This document shows positions 26,101-38,700 of a stretch of DNA of 64,000 nt, in pieces. The DNA is from Steromphala cineraria. Taxonomy: Eukaryota > Mollusca > Gastropoda > Trochida > Trochidae. Under the pieces are notes generated by a model. The model searched no databases and had not been told where the DNA came from. It saw nothing but the letters and a program-made list of their open reading frames with translations. The DNA lies in assembly GCA_916613615.1 (NCBI GenBank), contig OU744725.1, forward strand, positions 9,530,708 through 9,594,707. The letters run 5' to 3'. Positions within the stretch are counted from its first letter, which is position 1. The number at the start of each line of letters is the position of its first letter. The position numbers were made by a program, and so were the translations under genes.

Positions 26101-29100
26101 TGCCGCCTTGTGCCATGCGGCCGGTTTCTTTCGATTGCCGTTCCCATGGCACGACGTCACAAAGGCCAACGGTTATGACGTCATAATGATCACGTCACCG
26201 TCACAATGGTCTAGGCTAGTTTAAGATATTTGTTAAGTCGGGTTTGTTCCTGTTAGTTTATGAATTATATAACTGTTTTCTCTCTCATAAATGTCACAAT
26301 GAAAACTATAAGATCTCATCTTTATGGGTGCAACTGGTTTGCAATATAAGAACACTATTTTAATGTCTATAACACTGGGAATTCATTCTTCTTTATAGCT
26401 GCGAACACCTATAACAATAATGGATCAGTCGTTAGATCCTTTCAACTCAGAGTTCCCTACGCAAAAATAGAGTTCGCTCTTAAAATGCTTATCACTAACG
26501 GTCATGTTACAATATCGATAAATAGTTGCGTTTGTAAAATTTCCGGGATTTATTGTTATTCAACACCTGCAAATTTAAGCGTTTAAAATTTTGAAATTTT
26601 ACAAACGCAACTATTTATCTTCTAATTGTGTTATCATTTGTAGAAGTTAATAAGATACTGTTAAGGTAACATTTCCTAAAAAAGTTCAAATATATTTTTA
26701 GAAAAAAGAAATTATGATGAGGTTTTTGAAAACTTTTTGATTCTTTTATTTGGCATTTGAAGCAAACAAAGATTTGTTTTTTTAAGCATATGTGTTATTT
26801 ACCAGATTTGCATTAACTCATTAGGTGATGAAAGTAATGAAAGGATAATTCAATCTTCTCCGAGTAATGATAAGCTTGCATTTATAACGAATAAACATAT
26901 TTCATCAAACTCCTTACACTGGCAGGTTGAGGATGGTGACGATGTACTAGCTGACTTCAAGCCTTCCAGTGGGAGACTGGGCACTGCGGAGAGCTTGATG
27001 GAGGACATGGTATCTATAATCAAGTACCTGCTGGGAAAACTCACAACCATGCAGGGGTAAGAAGGATTGAGCATTCCTAGCGGGAACACTCAGGATTCAG
27101 AATAGACTATTTGTTTTGTTTTGTTATTGGGATGATTGACTTTTCATTCCTTTATTTTTTAGTGTTTGAATATCTAACAGTACCAAGTGTGATAATCTGG
27201 TTATTCTTGCATCATCCATCAAGTGCTTGGTGTAAACTGCTAGAGAGAGCAAGAGATCTTGTTATTTGCATTATATTTATAATTTCTATCAAGTTGCAGG
27301 AGTTACGGTACCAAGGGGCTAACTAGGAATAAGGATTAAAGAAACAATATACGTTTAGCAATGTTTTTGATGCACATGTATGTACATAACAAGCAGATTA
27401 TTTTGCTTGTATATAAGCCCGGTCCACACCTGGCCTACACCTTATATTGCCTATATTTCTATGAAAACAATCTTATGAGAGAGAAAATGTTTGTTAATTA
27501 GGTCTGAAGTAAGAGCTAGTCACTATTGTAGAGTAGGGCTGCAACGATTCACTTGTCCTTCGATTCGGTTCGATTTTCGATTCTAGTCACTCGATTCGAT
27601 TATTTTCGATTCGATTAACAGATCTGATAAAATACAATTATTTAGGTATTAAAATGAAAAAATTGTTACAAGAAGATGTTATTCTATTGAATTCTATTGA
27701 ATTGGTTCCGTTGTGTTAATGGACGGCTTTTGGACGCAGGTTTTTTTCAGTTTGTGTGTGGTAAATCAGAACGTTTTTATACTAATTCTGCCATGAAAAT
27801 GATATTTGCCATCTCGGTTCGATTTTCGATCAACAAACTTCGATTCGATTCAATTGATTTGGTTCGATTCTTGGTGCATTGAACCGAATCGTTGCAGCCC
27901 TATTGTAGAGGTAAAGGCAGAAAGTAGTCCATTTGCATATAACTAGCCATTCAGATTAGTGCGTGTGTGAGAGTACTAGCCAAGACGCATTTGGACAAGC
28001 CAAGTACATCTACATGATCATATTTTTTTTAGATTCAACTCATGCATCAGACTACCAATAATTGCTTTTTACTAGCCCAGGTTCTTTTGCACTAACCTTG
28101 GTCTACCGGACTAGTATAACTTTGAACCCTGGGTGTAGGCCACATGAGGACAAGCCAGATGATGTCAGTGATGGTCTTAAGAGAATGTAATACAATGAAT
28201 GTCTTATTAGGCAATCAAATGAATATTAGATACTGAAGGTCATATATTAAATCAAATGTTTCCTGCTACAGAGCTGGACAGACGAAGCAGTCTCTGCTGC
28301 TACTCCTAGAAGGGATCCACGCCGTCATGTCTCACTCGCCCCAGTCTCTCCGCAACCTTCAGTCCTTCCAGCAGCTCGTCTGGTCAGTACCTCCTTTATT
28401 ATCTTATCTTGCTTCACATTTCCTTTGTGTTTTTTTAAATCATCAAACAGTGATCGTCTAACTGTTGCAGACAAATTTCAAGTTTTATGTTGGTGTGCCT
28501 TGCTATATTCTTTATTCAGGGAACACCTTATGTAGAGTTATCTCCCTTTCCTCAAAGATGCTTTTATTGTGTCCAAAATGTTATGATATTTTGTGATCTT
28601 CAAGTTACAAAATAAACTGATGATACTTTATTATTTTTGTGTTCAAAATAAAAATGGTACATAAGGCAGTAAATACCAATATAGATAAAGAACTCTAGTA
28701 ACAACAAATAAGAACATGTTATACTACCTATAACATGTTACATATTCATGTGTATCAATCTCCAATTTCTTTATCCCTTTTACCCCTCAAAAACAGTGAC
28801 AAATATGTTTTTTAGCCTGATTTATAGCTTTAGGTGGGAAAGGTTTAACAAAAGACTCTGACATTAACTCCCCAGGACTGAGCTGTGCCCGACCCTGATC
28901 TCCCTGCTGGGTACCCCGAAGGCTGAGAAGAGCTCCCTTCTCCAGAAGTCTGACGAGATGGGGCGGGGGTCGGGCTGTTCATCCTCCGCACCTAACATAC
29001 TCAGCTCCGCCGCTAAGGTCATATACAGGTGGGTGTGTTCTCTTCTCTTAGAGGCTACTCAGGTAATTACGCTGGTAATTGCTGAAATATGGTGCTTAAC

Positions 29101-29739
29101 AATAACTTACTTGTTAAACATTAATTCATTTCATTCTCTAAGTATTTAAGTAATTTTTTTCCAAGTAATCTCTGTTACAAGAGGAGCACTTCTATGTAAG
29201 AAATAGAGAACACTGATTGGTTACAAAGTAAGTTTTGTAAGTAGAGACGTTCAAATAGTCTGGTATTGTTATTCACCTGTGCAATACATATATTTCTTAC
29301 AAGACAGAAGTTAATCAGAGATGTAAAACAATATTTACTTGAATAAAAATGATGATGGTCTTTGTTGTTATTTTGATGTTACTGCATTTACATTCCTGAA
29401 GGTTGAGTTTGACTGTTTATGAGAGATTAATGATTTGTATTGAATGCAAATCAGAACATTATGAACTGCCAACCTTAGCACTGCGCTCAACTTCTTTCCT
29501 AATACCATTTGAAATGGTGTGTGTGAGACATTGTACCATGACTGCTTAGAATCATGGGTTCTTTATGTCCTGATCTGACACTTAACCACTGATTTCTCTA
29601 CCCCAGCATTGCGAGTGAGCTGGTGCGGCTGGTAGGCAGTGTGAGTTCTCTGCGCCCGGTGCTCGAGTCTCTCTTCCACAGGATGCTCCTCTACCCTCCT
29701 CCACAGCACAGGCTCGACGCTCTCAAAGTCATGAAGGAG
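17139..29739 (+). CDS. ARFGEF3: ARFGEF3 exons 1-10: N-terminal DCB/HUS-like helical block (about residues 1-408)
   Basis: Opens [16 protein letters not shown], equivalent to the vertebrate MEEILRKLQKEAS start. An upstream ATG is not needed. The block is predicted alpha-helical and matches the dimerisation/cyclophilin-binding (DCB) part of BIG-type GEFs: [55 protein letters not shown] (an ARFGEF-typical recurring helix), then [12 protein letters not shown] and [13 protein letters not shown] ... [18 protein letters not shown]. The last two are near-invariant in BIG3 proteins and separate it from BIG1/BIG2. Intron 5 (21541-25552) is 4 kb. Exon 5 could alternatively start three bases later because the acceptor is TTGCAGCAG. 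Confidence 0.93.
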
Positions 29740-32700
29740 GTCAGTATTTATAGAATATCCTTCTTAGGCTTGCTGCCCTATCTGGAGCTTATCAGCAGTT
29801 ATCATATGTCTTTGCTGGCATATAGGCTTCTTATTTGTAAATCCAACTAGCTTTGCTCAAATTTTGACAAGAATTGCATAGTCTAGGGTAACCCTATAGG
29901 TGATGTCTGTTTGATAAAAATTTGTGTGCGGCTTAGCAAGCAATAGCAATTAAGATACCTATGCTGTTCATGAGTTTCTATAAATAGTGTTTATTTGGAG
30001 CTATTGTGTCTAATCATGAGTTGTCTAATTACAAGGAACTGCAGTTAATTATCACAAAAAAAAGTGATCTGAAAAGAATGAAATATGCTAGTTTTGTTTA
30101 TATTTCAGTTGCTAGGAGAGCCAGAACGAGTGATAGATCTGATCTCCCTGAGTGTAGAGGAAGAAACACAGACACAGAGGGCGGGGAAAGGAGCACAGTC
30201 TGACGTGGCTCTCCTTAAACTGTGAGTTGAGAATCGGGCACATAATTATGAACCTGCTGTTAATGTTAGATATATTCTTATTCCTTTTAACTCATCTGGC
30301 CTTCAAGGCCTGATGGTCTTATTGCATGGCATGGCCTGGCCTCTGGCATTTTTCCTTATTTTCTGGTCACCTTTCTGTAAACATTTCAGTAATTGGACTT
30401 CTTCTCCAGGAGCAAAAATTATAGAGAGCTAACCTTGTCTCTTGTTGAAACCTATTTATTGGTCACCGGTGACATTAGAATTGTAAAAGATAGTCAATCA
30501 ATGCCATCAATGGCTAGACTGTTACTTTTGATAACAAATAATATTTCATATGGTAATGATCATTAGCCACTTCATGTTCCAGGATAGTAGACAGTGTACA
30601 AGAGTGTATCCACTGCAACGACTCCAGCGTGTGTTTCACCAGTGTCATGTGTATCAACGAGCTGCTCGGATCTGTGGAGAAACTTGCACAGGGGGGCGGC
30701 ATATCTTCCAGTCAGGCTGACGAGATTAATAGACTCTATCCAGATATCGGAACAGGTAAATGGGGACAATTTTTAAAGTTATTCTTTTTGCATCCATACT
30801 GCCTTTTCAGGACAACGAGTTGAAATGAATAAGTGATTTCAAAGTTGGCTCTGTATTTTTGCAGTTATATTATCATTTTCTAATATCATTTTATGACCAA
30901 ATATGTAAAAAAACATACAAATCTTCATCAAATATTTTTCAGATTTACATGACAAGAAAGACCCAATAAGCTGTGATGGTGGATCAGTTGATGTATCTCA
31001 ACCAAAGGGAGATAACCAGGAAGCAGCAACAAGGAAGATAACCTCAGAGACAGCCATCAAGGACAAATCCATGGAAGCTGAAAAATCAACGGACATCTTT
31101 GAATGCAGCAAACCAAAGAACAATAAAGAATCGGATGAAACAAAGATATCCGAAGAATCAACAAAAACGAGACATAGCTCCGAGGCGTCAGACAGGGACA
31201 GTGACGGGGACTCTGATCTGGACATCCAGGCCACCATTCAGTCCCAGCTAGACCTGCAGGTGAGGGAGGAGATGCAGAGACGTCACAAGCTGCTGCGGGA
31301 CAAGTTCGAGAGTGTGGAGAGGAAGAATGCGCAGGAGTTTATTCAACGTCTGCAGAGAAAACTGCCCGAGCTTCTCTCCTTCTATTCTGTGTATGAAGTA
31401 GATGAGGCATTGCACAAGTTTGCCTCTGACTTCTGCTCAGGTAAGTATTTTGTGATGTTCCCAAATTATGTTCTAAAGAAGCTGATCAATCATTCTCTAA
31501 TATATTTTAAGGATCTTCAGTGGTGAAGTAAATATTTCATATTGATGCATATGCGTTACATCCTGAATGGTGAAATAGTGTTTGATAAACACAAAAATGC
31601 CTTATTTTTGCAAACCCTGTGATATTCCTGACTTATTTGCATCTCTCAATATTCTCATATTTGAATAATTGTTTTGGATATCCTGTCCTCAACGGAAGTG
31701 ACATCAAACTTTTGCCAATATATTTCAATTTTTTCCCAGGTCTAGCGTTGTCAGGTGGTGGAGACACAGATGATATGGAGACTCTCTCCTCGGTGGTGCT
31801 GAACGCTGACGGAGTGTACGTGGTGTCTATAGCCACCCTGCTGCTCTCTCTCAAACTGTCTGCTAGCGGTTACTACACCTCTCACACTCCTGACAGGCTC
31901 ATGCTCTCGGAGGTAAGTGTTGATAGTTTAGGGCTTTTCTCTTGTTTTAACTAATCATTGATTCATGTTCTCTAAGGCAGTTATTGTTTGGAATGGGGTT
32001 TGTCTTTGTCTTAGATTCTATCTACTCGTCATAGCATCTTTAGGAATACCAATCTTTTGTTAAGTGTCTGCCGTGAGGAAAGGGAGATTCTGATGACTGG
32101 TTATTAGCTTGTACTTATTTCCGCTATTTCGGCAATACAAGTTCATATGTTTTATATATAAGGAATTGTTTTCTGCAATTTTAGATGGAAATTTTAAATT
32201 AAAAAATCTGATGTATTGGATATTTTCAAGAAATTGTGCCTATAAATATTATGTTTTTGTATTGCAATATACCGATATTCATCGTTACTGCTTGTATTGA
32301 CAGAAGCAGTTTATGGACGAGGTGTTGAGCTGTGGCCTGCTGCTCTTCCTGTCGCCCGCCTGGCTGAGTGAGGTGTACACACTGACCATCGCCAACAACA
32401 TCCTGGACACGCCCACTGGTCACTCCTCATGGCGGGACACGCCCCTTGTACACATGCTCACTGGTCAGTTTGTTAGATTGATATATTGTTGTTGAGATGT
32501 TAATAAGTTAGAGATGATCATTCATAAATACAGAATGTCCTTTTCATGCTCTGTTTTTGACAAGAATTAACAAGTTTAATATAAGGTCATGCATTACATA
32601 AACAAAAAACCAAATTCCTTCTTTCATGCTATAAGCAATTTGCTGTCTAGTTGTTTTGTAATGTGACGTCAGAATCTAATTAAGAAGAAATAAAATTTGC

Positions 32701-35700
32701 ATGTCTAGACAGGACGCTTATCTTATTATCAAGTCATACAAATATGTTCTGTTAACTCCTCAGAAAGTGATCTGATTTATGGATTATTTTCATGTGCTAA
32801 ATGTATACTGTATAAGTCTCACCTATATATGTGGTGTACAGATATAGACGGACTGGGGAGCCACGAGATGGGAGGACAGATGATGACGGGGTGTGGTGGA
32901 GACGACAACACGTTCACCAGGGTGTCTGAACTAGTCAACAGCTCCCTTGTAGATGCAGGTTTGTAGTCTTCTTTCTTTTGTACACCCCATGGCTAAGAGT
33001 TGATTCCTTCTTCTGACATGTCAGGTATATATAGATGAAGTGCCCCTCTGATGAGAAAAGCTCTCCACTATGTTTATTTGAATGAACAAAATTAAAGATG
33101 AAATTCACCAAAATCTTCATCAAAATCCTCCTTCTCTAGGTATGAAGCTGGCACACAGAATTCTGTCGGTATGCTGGGACGGAGTCCTTGATGTGTTGTC
33201 GGTGCTGCTCAATGGGAAGAGTTCCTGTGGGGTGTCGAGCAGCCTCGCTCTCATGCTGGGGACCGAAGGTGCTAAGGAAGAGAGCATGAGGGCCAGGGAC
33301 GCGATCTGTGTCAGTCTGAGTGGACTCCAGCGGGCTTCCAAACTCTGCTGTGTGCTCGGTGAGTTGTCGGACAGGATGATGTTGTTGTACATCGTTGGTG
33401 ATTATTTATGAGTGGCTGAAATATTAATCTTAGTCGGAAGGAGGTAAAGTAGGAAGTCTATTTACAAATTATCATAAACATAGTAATCAGTGCACCATAT
33501 TCATTTAGTCTTTTCTGGCATCTGGACATGTATTTAGGTGTGACCAGCCTTTCTCAAAATTTTACAGGCAATGTAATGTTTTAGGGAAAATCATCAAAGG
33601 TTGGCAGGCTCGCTAGCCATTATTGCATCTAGCCTCATTCTGAATTTAGCAGCAAGTGACTGATGATCTTTCAGCTATCTTCCTTATCGATTATGACTCT
33701 AACTGCAGGCCTCCAGGACCGGTGCGGCAGTGCCTTCACCCAGCTAGCCAACACCTCCTGTGTAAGGGAGGACATCAGACCTACCAAGATCAATGAAGCA
33801 AAGATGGCAGGTAAACAATCTGTCCTGCCAAGCAAGTCCAAGCTTGTCAGACTCCATGCAGCTCATGTACTCTCCATGGATGTCGTCATGACAACTGGTC
33901 TAGAGATGGGCAGCCATGCTGCTGACTGCTGGAAACATGTCTTCAGGTAGAGTTTGCTAGGTTGTATCTTTACCTATTGTCAATTAATGAATTAACTGAA
34001 AGGGATGAATAGGAAAAATATCATTAACCAGTCAGAAGAAATAACATTTAGATATTTATATATAATTATAAATGCAATTGGTAAGAGCTTTATGTAAATA
34101 TGAAATCTATGAATAATTGTTTTCTTTTTTTGACGCTAAGGTAAATATTAAATATGAAAACCCATCAACACTTCCTATTTTGTCCAGTATGCTTTGATTG
34201 ATAATAATGTGATCTATTCATCTTCTTGTCTCTTTGGCCCAAAAGGTGCTGTGCTCACATCTCTGAGTTGGAGCACACATACTTCAGCAGTGGCAACAAC
34301 CAGTCCAGTCTTCCCAAGATACAACAGGAGCAGAACCCAGACCTCGCCGCCAACCCGGAAATAGAGTTAGTTCACTTACTCTCAGATTTGACACAATGTC
34401 TTTTGAAAACTTCTCGAAAGATTAGACCACAGTTAAAATGTTTTAGAATATTATCCTATAGCTCTAGAGAATGAAGTTTTCTGTATCAACAATCAGGTAT
34501 GGTTCATGATTCAAAGTATGATAGCGAAAACAAAACAACATGAACAGTCATCCTAGATTGAGTAAGGATAATTATTGTGGTGAACAAATGGTATCAAGTT
34601 ATCCAGAGAGCGTAACTGTGCAATGCTCTTGTTATCAGATGTGACCTGTACAGCAGTGCAGTGGTGCCGGTGGTACCTGTCGCCCCTCAGATCAACGTGG
34701 CAGAGCTCATCAGACAGAGCAGTATAGAGTCAGGCTGGGAGAGTTCACTTACAGGTGGAGGGGTGCTCACACCTGCACAGGCATCTAAAGCTCTATGTGG
34801 GTTGTCCCAAGAAGTTGACAGGTAATGTAATATGGCTGACACATGCAGTGTGGTTCTATTTAAATTGTTTTCTTCATTGAACAAGGTGAAAGAATATCTC
34901 CTTTTTAGCTCACCTTTACAAAGTAAAAGTGAGCTTATGTCATGGCGCTTCGTCCGTCGTCCGTCTGTCTGTCCGTCCGTCTGTCCGTCCGTCCGTCCGT
35001 CCGGCCGTCCGTAAACTTTCACGAAAAAGACTACTCCTCCTAAACGAATTCAGATATCATTCTGAAATTGTAGTATGTTATACCCATGGTGATTCCTCAC
35101 AGAAAGGTAGACGTTTCAATTTTGAGAATCCAAGATGGCCGCCATGACGGCCATATTGAATTTTCAAGAAGATTTCATGAAAAAGACTACTCCTTCTAAA
35201 CGAATACAGATATCATTCTGAAATTGTAGTATGTTATACCCATGGTGATTCCTCACAGAAAGGTAGACGTTTCAGTTTTGAGAATCCAAGATGGCCGCCA
35301 TGACAGCCATATTGAATTTTCAATTAGATTTCATGAAAAAGACTACTCCTTCTAAACGAATACAGATATCATTCTGAAATTGTATTATGTTATACCCATG
35401 GTGATTCCTCACAGAAAGGTAGACGTTTCAGTTTTGAGAATCCAAGATGGCCACCATGACAGCCATATTGAATTTTCAACTAGATTTCACGAAAAAGACT
35501 ACTCCTTCTAAACGAATACAGATATCATTCTGAAATTGTAGTATGTTATACCTATGGTGATTCCGCACAGAAAGGTAGACGTTTAAGTTTTTGAGAATCC
35601 AATATGGCCGCCATGCCAGCCATATTGAATTTTCAATTAGATTTCATGACAAATACTATTTCTCCTAAACCAATCTAGATATCATTTTTATATTGTAGTA

Positions 35701-38700
35701 TGTTATACCTATAGTGATTCCGCACATAAGGTCTCGTTATACAGTTTTTTCCCCCATAGACTCCAATGTTAAATTGCCACCCGTCATTGGCATGTCAGTC
35801 CCTTACGACTGAATAAGCCCACTATTGACCAATACCGGCAGTAAGATGAGCAAATTTCTGATAAAAAAATCAATTAAAAAGTATACCTTCGCCTTGCAGG
35901 TAATGAGATACAGCCAATTAAATATACACCTACAGAAAACCATGCAAGGAAATCCATGTGATTTTGGACCCGGAAGCGACCGAACAGCTTCCCTTGAGTG
36001 GGTCACTTGACCTTCCGCAATTGGCGTAGAAATATATGAGTGTTGCAGGCTGACATCCAAGTATATAGGCTATTTCTAAAAGAAAGACTTACTCTAATAC
36101 CTCAAATAACTTTTCTTTTAGGGGTAAAACACTGTCAGACCTCCATTTGCTATCTGAACTGGGAACTCTTTGGCCCCCGTTCACAATGAAAAAACTGTAT
36201 AACGAGACCTTAAGGAAAAACCAACTCTCACCAAAACAAATTTATAGTTATTTTTCTTGACCGTCAAGGTTTTTCGAATAAAACGGTATATGAGAAAAGG
36301 TTTTTAGATGGAAAAAAATGCCCAACTACATGATTTAGCTATGAGCCACCCAAAAGCCTCAAAGAGAGCTCACAGCATCAGGTTTAAGACCTCCCAGTCA
36401 AAGAACAAACACATAATCTATGCAACAAAGACAATATACTATAACATTTTAGAGCTTTTCTCAATCATTAGGGTCTAAAGTAATAGAAAATAGCCAAAAA
36501 AAGCACAGAAGATCTGTATATTTCCCATCAATCATGGTTTTAACTACTTCTGGCATGAATTACATACTAAAATGGATCAAATCTGTGGTAAAGAATACAA
36601 ATTTTGAGTATTTACAAACATTTTCCTCTTTACAATGTATATAACTCTTCTTTGACATTAAAACATTATTTTCTGCTGTTAAATGGTGCTAAAGGCCCTA
36701 AAACCTATAAACTATAGGCAAAACTAGTGAGGATACTGAAAAATTAAGGGGAGATAACTCTTGTATAAATAATCACAAAAAGGAGTCTCTAGAGCCACTG
36801 AGTTCCACGCGGCATTGTTTACCAGTTCCAAAAGAACAAACATCGTCATAGCGATGTTGTATGATGTCATTAGGCATTGTTTGGGCCTATCAGCTTCATA
36901 ACTGCCATCCTCCTTTAGCAATGGAGTCCTGTTTTTATATGTACCTTCATCTTAATACTACAAAGTGATATTTTTAGTTTTAAGTACCTTAAAATTACCA
37001 TAATAATGAAGAAATGTGGAAAATCAAGCGGGTGCAAGGGGCGATACAACTATCCAGGGAGATTTAGGCCTGGAGTCAAGCACAAACCTAAAGTGAGTGT
37101 CCTAGTTGAGTCGTATGATTCTGTGGATGAAGATGCCGTCACCGACAATCTGCGCACGAGGTTGCGTCAAGATGTGGTTACGTGTGCAGAGGATAGAAAA
37201 TCTGTTTTAAAACCATCCAGACTGAGGCCAGCAAAAATTGAAGGAAATCAACAACAACCAAGTGCACCCAAGGCTTTGAATGGACTTGTTTTACTTCAAT
37301 CAATTCCAGAACTATTTAATAATTTCATCAGTATTCATAATACTGCTGACATTAAATGTCAAAACATGTTAATGGAAATTTTTGACATTGCATATGTGGG
37401 ACTTGGGATTATACTCACAGTTCAGTGCGCAAATTGTAAAATGCATCTTTCGCATAAAATGTATAAAATGTGTGAGAGAATTAATCATAGACGTGGACCC
37501 CGCCAGCCCGAAATGAATCGACAAGTCAGGATGGCATTGTTCAAGACAAAGATGGGGATTTCTGACATTCAATTCTTATTTTCTTGCATGGATGTACACC
37601 CACCTTGTAGTGCAACTCTTCAAAGGGTGTCAAATCTTATAGGAGAGACTGTTGCTGATCTCAATGCTGAGTCTATGGTTGAAAATCAAGTCTTCATAAG
37701 GGATGTGATCAATCTGCAGAAACAAACATATGGAGATGACAAAAAGTTAATTCTTGATGTTGAAACTGATGTGGCGTACAACAACCGACCATCAGGGGGC
37801 GGTGAGAGTGGAACGCAGGCTTTTGCACCTATAATTGAGACTGTAACTAATAAGCATTTAGTTTTAGGCTTTTCTACTGCACAAAAGGTGTGCACTAGAG
37901 GACTTACATGTAGCCATAAGAATTGTGAAGTTAACTATGATATGAAAAAAAGCATTTCTTCAGCAGAAGCAGTTTTAGCCATTGAAAATATTGTAAATGT
38001 TAACAAAAATGGCATTGTAAAAGTGGAATCTATCACAGCAGATGCTTGTAATCAAATAGACAAAGTTGCTGATAAGTTAAAGCTCAATAGAAATACTTGT
38101 GTTGTGCATAGAATGCGCGTTCTCCAACGGCGGATTCAATCATTAGATTTAAGCCGTCACACTGGTTCGAATAAGAATGAAAGAAACTTGTATATAAGAA
38201 AGTTATCACGTGCAGTGAGAAACAGAATTAGATCTGAATTGAGTGCATTAAAATGTAAAAGAATTAGTCAAAATGAATATGTGAAGATAGCTAAAGGCAT
38301 AAGGGGAAATGTATTGAACTGTTTTTCTGGAAATCATGCAGTATGTACATATTCAGGGGGTTGCAAGGCCAGAAAAAACTCATCATTTAAACCTGTCTTT
38401 TTACCACATGGTTCCTACCTTCATCTTACTGAAAGTGACAGGTCTAAGATAAATGCAGTTCTAAACAGCGTTTTATCAGAGCGTCTCTTGCAACAAATGT
38501 GGCGCATGAAAACAACTAATCATTGTGAGTCACTTAATCATCAAGTATTTACCTATGCCCCAAAAATGTCACTCTATGCCAAAAATTTCAAAAATCTGTG
38601 TCACTCTGCTGTTCATTCACATACGCATAGTGTAGGGCAGAGAACATGTTTACTGGCTAAAAAATTGAAAATCAAATATGCTAAACAAGGATGTTTCAAA

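Noticed and set aside
34905..35760. Open frames with Ser/Pro/Val/Arg repeats ([14 protein letters not shown]) over the CCGT tracts, here and at 52489-52716, 61822-62049
   Set aside because: They arise from translating the CCGT microsatellite and tandem units; no start context, conservation or domain.
35803..36060. 85-codon minus-strand frames in M1 and M2
   Set aside because: Identical in both because the repeats are; the sequence is hydrophobic low-information with no domain. The M elements look non-coding.
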